From Rutidosis leptorrhynchoides (Eukaryota; Streptophyta; Magnoliopsida; Asterales; Asteraceae): 64,000 bases of DNA. Below the pieces are notes generated by a model. That model searched no databases. It saw nothing but the letters and a program-made list of their open reading frames with translations, and was not told where the DNA came from. A program made the translations under genes and the position numbers. The number at the start of each line of letters is the position of its first letter. Position 1 is the first letter of the stretch. Positions 38,139 through 48,160 of the stretch are shown in pieces. The stretch is from NCBI RefSeq assembly GCF_046630445.1, contig NC_092337.1, positions 370,441,501-370,505,500 on the forward strand, in the 5' to 3' direction.

Positions 38139-40092
38139 ATTAGTGTTTTACTGGTTCATCTTAAACGCTTTAGTTAACTTATCTAAATATCAATCGAATC
38201 AATAAATGAATGTTACTATCGTTTACTAAATAACTTGAAATTATATATATGTATATATCTTTTTAATATACATAAATCAGTTTTTAAATACACATTGAAA
38301 GTTATTTATAATTAATTTTAATAATAAATATTTCAACTTATCATATATATTCAAATAGATATTTAAACCAATAAGTTTAATGTACGGTATCAAACAATTA
38401 ATACATCGTTACATTTTCAAGTTATAGTATATATGTATCTATTTACATATAATTATTCGAGAATCGTCGAAAACAACCGAAGGGTATTTAAATATATAAA
38501 AGTAGTTCAAAAAATTTGAGATTTAGTTTTACAGACTTTGCTTATCGTGTCGGAAATGTTAATCATACAAAGATTAAGTTTAAATTTGGTCAGAAATTTC
38601 TGGGTCATCACACCTTCAATCGCTACCACCACAATCCGGATTCAAAAGGTTGATAATTTAATCATCAAAGTAGAACCCATTTGCAGCTTCAAAGGTTGCT
38701 GATTTAGTCATCAGATTCAGAGGTTGGTGGTTTCAATCATAAACCGGAGTGGTTCAGTTGACTTCGATTGCAAACGGTGGTGGTATAGTTCTGATGGTGG
38801 TGGTGATAAATCTGACATGGGTCCGAATCCGAATAGATCTGAAAATATGGGAAACCCAGATTCAGATCATCTGAAAAAATGGGAAACATTTTCTATTATT
38901 TTGTTAGCTTTTTGTAGATAATAATTATATTCTGAACATCTTAATATATAGAAGGCAAGATTGACACTTTGTACTTTGATCGAATTTTGTTTTATTGTTA
39001 TGTATTCAAATGAGAGGATTTAACTTTAGTGGAGACTTTTGCAGATGGTGGGTTTTGTGATACAAAGCATTAGTTTTGTGATTCTAAAGTTGATTTTCAT
39101 TTACTGATACGAAGCATTAGTTTATACGAAGCAGGTGGATTTTTGTTAAGTAAAATGAGTGGGTTATGAATTTAATTGCTAAAATTTTTGATTTGGGAAG
39201 ATAGGATTTGGATTTGGGTTAAAGTTTAGATTTGAGAATGAAAATGAATTTAGCGTTGATTAGGGTTTGGGATTTGGGGATTTGAGTAGATGAATGAATG
39301 TGGATGATGGTAGAAGAATGAAGAAGGTAAAGATGAAGGGGATTGTAAATGACTAAAACACCCTCATGTGCTCGACATGTGACTGAAGTTAACGGAATTT
39401 TTTAACGTCCGTCAGTCAGAGGGACGAAATCAGCAACATTTGCATACCACGAGGAGGAAATCTATAAAAAAAAGCATAGGGACTAAATCAGCATTTTGAT
39501 ACAAACCACAGGGACTATTTTAGCAATTTTGTCTAGAAAAATATATAGAAATATATGTATGTAAGAATGAACACATTAGTATGATTCAACCAGAGGCGAT
39601 TGTACTTGTATAGGTGTGGGGTCAAAGGACCCCACTACTTTGGAAATTTTTTATACAATGTATTCTTTAAATTGTATAGGACACCACTAAATTTAAGTTT
39701 AGGACCCCATATATTTTTAAAATTTAAGGTTTTGAGATATATGAACTCTCTATATAAGCAAACCTTCAAGTACCACACAATCAGTAGCTTGTGCTCAACA
39801 ACAATCATTAGATTACATCTATCTTGTAAGTTCAGTAAAACCAATAACTTTTTTTTTTTCTTTTTTTAGCAAAAAAACGAAAACTCATAAAAAAAAGTCA
39901 AACCAATAACTTTACCACTATAATTCTCATAATATTGTATTATTTGTATTACTAAAAAATTCAGACACAATATGGCAATTTTGACCCATCTTCGTCATTT
40001 TGTATTAAAAAAATTTCTCAAACTTCATAACCAAGTTAACAGACCCTACATTATTAAATTATTAATTTAACATGTATGAAATAAAACCATAC

Positions 40093-40421
40093 CTTAATTT
40101 CATAACCATGTGGAGGGCAATGTGTTTGAATTATCTCTTCTTTTAATATAAAACCATTCATTTGGTGGCTGCAAAAGTATAAAAACAAATAAACGAAATA
40201 TTATGAAAGCTCTAAAATCAAGTCGTGTATGATCACCTTGCTAAGAACTTATGACAATTACAACAGAAAAACTACACAATCTTTTTACCTTTAACCTGAG
40301 ATTTGCAGGATTAGCTGTAATGGAAGCCCCATCATGAAGAGGAACTAAAGCTTTGTTAATATCAGTATTGTATAAGGGTTGTCAGTAATCTCAATATCAG
40401 CTTTTACTAAATTGGGTAATG
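40093..40421 (-). pseudogene. Two spliced exons of an unidentified gene, probably a fragment
   Basis: Exon at 40296-40421: acceptor TTATTTGTTTTTTAG before it, donor CTCAG/GTTAAAGG after it. It reads LPNLVKADIEITDNPYT, then after an apparent 1 bp loss TDINKALVPLHDGASITANP. Exon at 40093-40168: acceptor ATACTTTTGCAG, donor AATTAAG/GTATGG. It reads HQMNGFILKEEIIQTHC, then PPHGYEIK. The reading phase is continuous across the intron, and both exons are codon-like in an AT-rich region, so this is a real gene or a recent remnant. I do not recognise the family. No further exon was found to the left, where the MULE begins, and upstream exons are unclear. TTTAGGGTTTTAGGGTTTCC on the minus strand near 41120-41140 could belong to its 5' UTR. 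Confidence 0.5.
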
Positions 40422-41817
40422 CTAAAAAACAAATAACGCAATGAAACGGTTGAAGCTTTATACATAATCCATATTGTGGCAATTCCACAAACACCACAAA
40501 GCCAATAAAATGTTTTAATTATTTTAGTTTCATTATTTGTCTTGATATATAATTAAATTGTTCTGATAATATGGAAATCAGTGTAAGCAGGTTATCATCT
40601 TTTAAAGAGATCCTAGGTATGTCATAATTCTTAATCAACAATATATTGTAGTCTTTATCTGCTCATTTCTTATAGGTGACTATATTGACCCATATAAAAA
40701 AAGTCATTTGGGTGGTGATTAAAGACTACTAATTACTTTCCAAAAGCATAAATATCAGTAGTAAAGTCGTGTTCAACTAACAAAGATTGATTGAAGTTGC
40801 AAATAACAAAATAAATACGACCCACAAAACATGTATCCAAATGGTTTACACATGCTTCACTTTGAAAGGTTTTCATCTTCATTCGGATTTGTTATTTTAC
40901 AGAAATAGATGAGTGTTTGTACTAAATATATTGAATCCCATAGAAAATTATGGTCGCTTGTAACCAAATCTAATTTTCAAAACTTTTCTCAATATGAAAT
41001 TTAGATAAACCAAGTCAATTAAAAAACACAAAAGAATAGCAAGATCACGCCAAAAAAAGTTGATAGGAGAAAGAAGGAATAATACCATCGCAAGATTAGA
41101 ACTTTTCCTCAAACGATCGTTTCTATCGGAAACCCTAAAACCCTAAAGAAGACAACTAAGATATCAACAATTCAAATTCAAATACAATAATACGGATGTA
41201 TATCGCACCTCAAGAACTGTAAAATCGAGATGATCCGCAACAAATGTTCAATCAATCTGCACATTGAACACACAAAAACCTAATTTTGATTGAAGCGATA
41301 ATAAATCGGTATAAAATTGTCGAAATCGGATTTAATACATGCCTGGATATACATCCTTGTATAAAACGAATTAAATTCATCCTTGAATATACGATTGTAG
41401 ATCAACGATGGCTGAAAGAAATAATTCGTATAAGACATAAATCTGATTATAAAATTGACGCACTTTCTGATTTGTTTAAAACGTAAATGGCTTTGGTATT
41501 TATGTATATGATGATTATATGAAGATTTAGAAACTGAAAAGCAGTTAGAGACATTCAAGCGACAAACATGTTTGAGGGTTTACTAATATTGTGTTTTGGG
41601 AAGAGGTTAATTAGCGGTTTTTGAGATGGTAAGGGTAATCTAGTAAAATTCTCTTAACCTTAGTGTGAAAGAGACAAATCTAAACTAAGGTAAATAGGAA
41701 CCATTAGATCTCCATATTAAGAATCCATCCTAAGGCTGCTGTTGTTTCTTGATTGGATTGTTTTTGTCATCTTAATTAATTAGGACCGTGCTTTAATATA
41801 TAGAGGAGAGAGGAGAT
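40422..41817. other. No confirmed exon
   Basis: AT-rich sequence, possibly intron and 5' UTR of the minus-strand gene. The 5' UTR-like part is around 41100-41300. Small frames here lack codon character. Confidence 0.4.
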
Positions 41818-41997
41818 GGGGTATTTATAAAATAAAAAGAAAAAAAAATCTTATTGGTGGAGAACCCCATCACCCCAATGTGATGGACTCATCACGCCTG
41901 ACTTTTTTTTCCTCCATCACGCCCCATAGTGGCGTGATGGAAGCGTGATAGGGGTGTTTTTTTTTTTGGTGATCATGCCTACTAATAAGGGTCTTAG
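41818..41997. mobile_element. Possible small MITE-like repeat rich in GCGTGATGG
   Basis: Contains repeated CATCACGCC/GGCGTGATGG words in both orientations. Its right end, reversed, reads AGACCCTTATTAGT, close to AGACCTTATTTAGT at 33697, where similar GTGATGG sequence surrounds the hAT MITE. No target duplication was established. Confidence 0.3.
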
Positions 41998-44143
41998 GAA
42001 TACAATATAACCTCGTTTTCTCTAACACCGCTGCTCATGATTATGCTTTAGGTGTCAGATAGCGACGAAGTTGATACCATTGTGTTTGCAAAAATCAGAC
42101 TAGTTTAATGGTGAAGATAGTAAAATCCAATTCTTTCGAATTTGAGAGTAATCCCGATTCAATATTTAGAGTGGTAGGTTTAGCTTTTAAATGAGAGAGA
42201 GAAAAGAAAAAAGGTGTGTATATTCATCAAAACACATTATTAGTATTTTTTTTTAAAGCACTTGTGTTCCAGATGGATACCGACTTGATTGAGATTTTTA
42301 TTAATATATGTATATAGGTGTGATAGAGAAACATTTATAGTATAAGTGCTAATACACTAGTAGATACGGTATAACAGTAGAGTTCCACACAAATATATAT
42401 ACCATAGATTTATATGTGATAGAGTTATATGTTTAAATATCTCGTGAATGTTAGTTTCATTTTATGTTTAAACGTGAATTTTCCATAGTAGAGTATTTGT
42501 TAGATTATATATGCTGAACATATGATCAACTAACTAATTTTTCGTTGATTATTAGCTTTTATATATGTATCAGGGCATGGTAGGACATGAACTAGCAAGA
42601 GACGGTCAAATAAAGCTAAGAAGATAATTAAATTTGGTTGTTACTTTTGTTATGCTATATAATATAAGTAATCCTTATGCTAATTTGTAACGTAAAAATC
42701 TCTAATTTACTGTTATGTAATGTTTAGAGGATTAATCATTAATCATTATCTTGAAAAGTATGTATGACATGCATTTGGAGAAATAATAATTCTTATATCG
42801 GACTTAACGAAAGCATAAACTTAGATGCTTGATAGACAAGAATTGTTTGTGTTTATCCACCTGCACATGTCTGTAAGTGTAGGAACATTGCCTCCTCATT
42901 AAAGGGCTCTTTGTCAATGCATCTACACACCCACGGGAGGATGTAGGATGTAGTGAATGGTAACACGGGACACTAGTGAAATATACGATGTAGTGAATTT
43001 TTTTTGGGTTTTTAACTAATAACATCACTGGATAGTGTAAATGTTGTTGAGTGATACCATTGAAATAAGCCATCTGAAAAAAGTTTTTTAGAGTTTCAAC
43101 CGGTGACACCAGTGACTACCATTCTCAAATCGGTTACTGTCTACACCTTCAAAAAAAAAAGAAAAAAAAAAAAGAAAGAAACTCCACCCATTTCCCCCCT
43201 TAGCTTTAGCAACTCTGGCTCTTAGCTTTAGCTATGCTAAGAACCGTTCTTCCTCTCCCACTCTGGCTGGTTAGTATATTCCCGCAGCCCCCTCCCTCTC
43301 AACATGTTCAACCTTCTGATGAGGCCCATGTTCGACCTTCATTCATTCACAGACCTCCTCAAATTGATGGATGCTCCGGTTCAAATCTCAAGTTTTGCTC
43401 ATGGTGGTGTTTCTTCGGATGATGTTGGCATATCTTTCCTAATACACGTTATGATTCAGAAGCTACCGACTCTTTTGGTCGTACGATTTTTGTGGGTAGA
43501 ATAGAGAAATGCACCCGTAATATGATATGTAGTTAGCTCGATAAGGAGGGAGAGATCACGAAGGTTAAGTTTTGGTTGACATCATGTATCGTTTTGTGAT
43601 TGTTGTTGATGTGGGCCCGTTTGTTGAGAAAAAACTAAGATGTTTCCTTTTAAACTAAAAAGGCCTTGGTGAGTCATTGTTGAAATCATGGATCATTTGG
43701 TTGCATTATAGTTTGCGAAGATTTTGCGACTCTGTAGTGTTTACACCAAGGTATATCTATCCTATGAATGTCTCGCAATCAACCCCACACTACGTTATCT
43801 TAAATCATGATGAACCATGTCTTCTATATCCTTAGATGTTGCATGCTAGCTAGCTTTTTTAAATTATATTGCTTTAATATTTTAAATACAATTATAAATC
43901 AAATCAACCCAACTATTGCCTTTACATAATTTGATATTCCGGATAAAGTGGTGTCTAGAATAAACCGGTTGGACTTGGTTGTTGAATTTTCTGAACAGTC
44001 GCAAATTTATTGGGTCCAAAAGGATCCGGCCTCTCCACACAAGGTGTACCTGGCCACTAGTCTTGGATATTAAATTGTGTACAAACCCAATCTAAATTAC
44101 TAAATTATTTGAATAAGCTCTGTTTCAAATTCGACCGCTCAAG
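41998..44143. other. Intergenic, no gene supported
   Basis: Short frames near 42804-43109 and 43234-43504 lack recognisable domains and overlap each other in different phases. A poly-A/purine tract is at about 43150-43180. It ends at the TG of the G LTR. Confidence 0.5.
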
Positions 44144-45362
44144 TGTAAGACCCTAATTTCAAAAGTGCAACTGTATAATGATTAAAGTTGGAGGATTCGG
44201 GTTTTAAAGTGTTTATCGCGGCTCACACAATTTGCACTTGGTGTGAGGGGCGCGCTTTTATATGCGCGGCTCACACAATTACACTTGGTGTGAGGGGCGC
44301 GTATTATAGTGTGCGCGGCGCGCACACCCTCTGTTTCAACATACTTATTATTTTTGTAATTTAAAAGAAGGGTAGTTTGGTCTTTTCACTTTAGGGCCGG
44401 GTTTTTGGCCACAAAACTGGTTCCAAGCTTATCTTATCCTCATTTCTTATCCATTCAAACACTCCCAATCTTAGAGAGAGAGAGAGAATGGTTCTTAGAG
44501 AGAGGAAGCTTGAGTGGGTGAAGATGGTGATGATTCTTGACCAAATTGGAGTGGATCTTGGGTCTTCTTGGTGTGTCTGGCTTCTTGGCTTTGTTTTGGT
44601 GCTAAGGTAAACCCTAATCCGAATTGTAAGTGTTTAACTCTTGTTTGAGTTAGGGTTTGGGTTAGTTAGGGTTATAAACCCCATTTCTCATGAAACTGGG
44701 GGTTTTGTTGTATGTATTGTGTAAGTAAACCCAATTATTATGATTTTAGGGTTTGATGACGAATTTGGAAGTATTTGTCATGGATTTGGGTGTTAGTCAC
44801 TAGTTTGTAAGAAAATGGGTATTGACTTTGGTTTGGTGTCAAAATGAGTTTTGAGTCAAGTTTTGATGAATCAAGTATGTAAATACTTGATTTAGGTGTT
44901 AATTGGTGTTTTGGAAATATAATCACTAGTCGTTAGTGATTTTGGGGGTGTTTGAGACTTATGTCAAAATGGGTTGACTTTGATTGAGTCGAATTTGGTA
45001 ATGACACTAATTTTGGGTTAAATGGATGTTAAACACTTTTGTTAAGTGTTAAATGGTGTTTTTGAATAAAATTAATCATGGGAAGTGATTTTGGGTTAAA
45101 ATGGTATTTTAACATAAGTCAAACGTGGTCAACCGCAATATGGGTCAATATTGCACGTGTTGGGGTTTTGGTGTAAATGACGTTTGAAATGATTACTACC
45201 TAAGTAGTAATTTAATGTTAAGACCTAGGTTTGGTCTAATTAGTGTAAAGTATGATTTAGGTTAAATTATACTTTGTTGTGTAGGTTTGAATTACCACCC
45301 GAAGTGGTAATTGGTTTGTGTCAATTAGGAGATACATGGGCGGGTCAAACGAGCAAGGTGAG
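44144..45362 (+). repeat. 5' LTR of element G, first part
   Basis: Starts TGTAAGACCCTAATTTC. GC-rich dyads lie at 44217-44327, a GAGAGAGA leader at 44474-44487, and a strong donor (CTAAG/GTAAACC) at 44607. Long AGGGTTT/GGGTTA-rich sequence runs up to the F insertion. Related to the E LTR. Confidence 0.8.
44217..44327 (+). repeat. GC-rich palindrome cluster in the G LTR
   Basis: Two units (44217-44254 and 44265-44302), each with CTCACAC..GTGTGAG arms and GCGCG flanks, then GTGTGCGCGGCGCGCACAC (44309-44327), a near-perfect 19 bp palindrome. Located 75-185 bases inside the LTR. Confidence 0.75.
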
Positions 45363-46414
45363 TGTAACATCCCGCCTTTTTCCATTTACTTTTCCGTTAT
45401 ACTAATATAAAGTCCGTTATATGTTTATAACATCTCCCGTTGATACGCGTTTTAAATTATCTCGTTTAGGTAATTCCCGCACCCGAACGAAAGTTGAGGG
45501 ACTAAACTTGACAAGGGATCAAACCCTTGACTAGGTCAAAGGGTCAAACCCCTTTCACCCATTCATTTCCACCTCCATCTCTCTCTCTTTCTCTCTAGCA
45601 AGAACACACACTCAAAACCAAATTCATTCAATCATCATCTAAATCCGATCTAGGAGGCTTACAACAAAATAAATTACATATTCGTGATCCTCTCTTCATC
45701 CTCTTCATTTTGGTACCAACTTCATCTCGTTTGGGTAACATTTCTAAAACTCTAGATTTCTCTAAATTCGTGTTTTTGACTTGAAATGGTGTTAGTTAGT
45801 GTCTATGGCTCATTGTGATGTCGTGTATATAATTTGTATGCTCGATCTCGTTGTTTTAGTGTAACTAGCATGAACTTGAATTTTGGTGTGTTGTTCTTGA
45901 ATTTTGGATGATCATATGTTGTTAGATGTTAAAAGTTCATGTTCTAATTGTGTTCCTAGTATCATTAGCTTCATTTTGATGTATAGATTGATTTAAGAAA
46001 CTTCATAAACGCGATTATTGATTTTGTGAACTTTTGGTTAGGGTTGACAACTCTTAAAACGAACTTTTGATGCGTTGAATGCTTGTTAATGTTATTGATA
46101 AGTGTTTAGTTGTGTTACATGTTTCATTACCTTCAAAACGGCATATCATATGTATAAATTGGATTCCCGAAACTTAAATTTCAATTGATAAACTTGAAAC
46201 TTGAAAATAAACCTCTATTGATCACTTGACGGGATTTCGGTTATAGTATATGATGTTTTTGCTTGATGAAAAGTGCTTAGTTGCGTTCCTTGTCGAAAGA
46301 GCTTTCCGATGATATAAAATACATGTTCTAATTGTTTGCGGATCATAAAATGTGATTGTTTGTGTTTTGGTTCGTCCATTTGAGGAATACAGCAAACAGG
46401 GCCTGGGAAAAGAT

Positions 46415-46539
46415 CAGGACGCCGTCCAGATATTTGGGATGCCGTCCCACCTTTTGAACCGGGACGCCGTCTAGCTTCTCGGGACGCCGTCCCAACCTTA
46501 AAACCGGGACGCCGTCTAGCCATTTGGGACGCCGTCCCA
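46415..46539 (+). repeat. GGGACGCCGTCCC palindrome array (F 5' LTR)
   Basis: Six copies of GACGCCGTC or a variant, spaced about 20-24 bp, several forming the 13 bp palindrome GGGACGCCGTCCC. The 3' LTR array (53714-53859) has one more 20 bp unit. Antisense frames of about 100 codons over these arrays are repeat artefacts. Confidence 0.88.
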
Positions 46540-46971
46540 TTTGGCTAAAACTGGCTGTTTGCTTTGGTCATTTGACATGAAAATGTTTGCTATGCTACGG
46601 ACCTCCGATTAACATGAAACTTGGCCAACATGCTCATATATGATTATATAACTTAGAAAAATTGTCGGATATCCAACCCGACCCCGTTGACTTTTCTGTT
46701 GACTTTGACCCGACCAAGTTGACTTTTAATCAAACTTAACCAAATAATTGTGCAATCGTTCTAACATGTTTTTATACTTGTACCTTGCATGAAACATGAC
46801 AATTTGATTCACATGCTATTAGGATCGAGTCTTAACGAGCCATAGGACTAATTGAACATCTTTGACCTATCGTGTTTACCGTTATTGATACGACCTATTT
46901 GTTTAGGTCAAGACTAGCACTATCCTTCGCACACGTTATTTTGTGAAGTACTTTTCGTACGTGCACTCAAG

Positions 46972-47434
46972 GTGAGATCATAGTCCCACTTTTACTCTTT
47001 TTGAACTTACATTTGGGATGAGAAAACATAAACATTTCTTTTACTAAGTGAACACAAGTACAGGAAAACAAACATTCTACATACGAGTTTAGAACAAAAT
47101 CCTCAATTCGATTATCATTAGTTACACTTTCCGGGTGTAAGCGAGAACTTATGTTGTATGGATCCATATGGGTTTGACAAACCCTCATTCAAACGGTTCG
47201 CTACCGTTTACGAATGAGATATATTTTCGAGAAACAGTGTATGTTCTAGCACTAAGTGATGGGGTTCAATGGAAGGAAATGTTAAGCATTGATAATTGGG
47301 TGCTCGTGAAACAAACTTTTGGAATGTATTACTATTGTTTCATTGATGCAAATCTTGTGGTTCACTTGTACTTACTTACTTAAACCTATGATTTCACCAA
47401 CGTTTTCGTTGACAGATTTCTATGTTTTTCTCAG
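46972..47434 (+). other. Candidate LTR intron (F 5' LTR)
   Basis: Donor CTCAAG/GTGAGATCATAG and acceptor CTATGTTTTTCTCAG/GT, 463 bp. It ends 303 bp before the LTR end. The 3' LTR has the identical interval at 54291-54753. Confidence 0.5.
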
Positions 47435-47739
47435 GTCCTTGAACGATACATGATACATGCTTCCGCTCATTATTTGATACTTGCATTGGATGTCGAGTAT
47501 ATATGCATACATGGAGCGTCTTTTGACTTTACTTTAAACCGTGTCGCCTAGATTTCATTCGTATTATAACATTGTAACTTAACTATTGGTTGAACAATTC
47601 TTGTAAACTTTGGGAACAATCTTTATTTTGAAATGAAGGCGACATATTTTGGTCAAACTTTGTCTTAAAGACTTATGACCACGTAACGGGACCTAAGTAG
47701 ACGGCGCCGTCAAACATGATTTGGTCGGGTCGCTACAGA

Positions 47740-47750
47740 TGGTATCAGAG
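47740..47750 (+). other. Primer binding site of element F
   Basis: TGGTATCAGAG(CG), two bases after the LTR end. Initiator tRNA-Met type. The 410 bp from here to the gag ATG is noncoding, so F has no leader ORF. Confidence 0.92.
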
Positions 47751-48160
47751 CGTTGGTTGTAGGGATTTAGAGTTCATTGGTGTCGACCCCGAGTCATAGG
47801 GTACATTGGTGAGTCTAGACTACAACCGGCATATAGACTTGAAGTAGGAATTACTTGACTACTTGTGCATTTATACTCGAACGCTTCTACTCATATCTAC
47901 TCTTAGTTCATCTTAATCTCACGTTGTTTAATTTGATTGACACGCCACCTTGACTATATGAAATGATGTCGAATGCACATATGAATCAGGGTAATATAAT
48001 TTCCGGGATTATATTACGGTGACTCATATGAACGTTCCGACATTATGACATAAAGAATTTAAGGCGAGTCGAGGAAAAACTTCTCTTTATCTTTATTCTA
48101 TATCACGGTTAGTATTATTGAGAATACTAATCAATGATATTCTTGTGTCTTGAAGGAACA

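Larger units (their letters stand above)
35788..38612 (-). repeat. Solo LTR, Tekay-like, inside the MULE
   Basis: Minus strand starts TGTGATGACCCAGAAATTTC and ends GGAGCGATCGTCACA. Flanks CCTTC (35783-35787 and 38613-38617) are a perfect 5 bp duplication. No PBS or interior adjoins either edge, so it arose by LTR-LTR recombination. Ends match families A/D, but a middle section of 300 bp or more matches the Athila-like LTR of C. Includes an (ATA)n array at 37506-37592. Confidence 0.88.
34788..39533. mobile_element. Mutator-like element (MULE), non-autonomous, with nested solo LTR
   Basis: Long terminal inverted repeats of about 190 bp: left from GACAAAATTGCTGAAATGGT, right reversing to GACAAAATTGCTAAAATAGT. 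They are flanked by 9 bp TAGACAAAT (34779-34787) and TAGAAAAAT (39534-39542), a target duplication with one change. After removing the solo LTR (35788-38612) about 1.9 kb remains. No MURA transposase is seen. The interior has CCGCCGG-rich sequence near 35640-35730 that could be captured gene sequence, but I cannot assign it. Confidence 0.85.
45363..47737 (+). repeat. 5' LTR of element F
   Basis: Starts TGTAACATCCCGCCTTTTTC, ends GGTCGGGTCGCTACA; 2375 bp. Contains CTCTCTCT leader sequence near 45580, GGGACGCCGTCCC palindromes at 46415-46539, and a candidate intron at 46972-47434. Confidence 0.96.

Noticed and set aside
42804..43109. 101-codon minus-strand frame
   Set aside because: No recognisable domain, irregular composition, overlaps sequence with many stops in related phases; not enough support.
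43234..43504. Two overlapping 62-66 codon frames with good-looking residues
   Set aside because: They use different phases of the same DNA and neither matches a family I know; could be a gene relic but unsupported.
44488..44607. Short ORF in the G LTR ending at a donor-like site
   Set aside because: 39 codons, no counterpart in the related E LTR; likely chance in the purine-rich leader.
46215..46523. About 100-codon minus-strand frame rich in RRPG repeats, repeated at 53514-53822
   Set aside because: Antisense reading of the GGGACGCCGTC array in both F LTRs; arises from the repeat and has no start context or homologous element copy.
47168..47383. 71-codon frame, identical at 54487-54702
   Set aside because: Lies inside the candidate LTR intron of F and is duplicated only because LTRs are duplicated.
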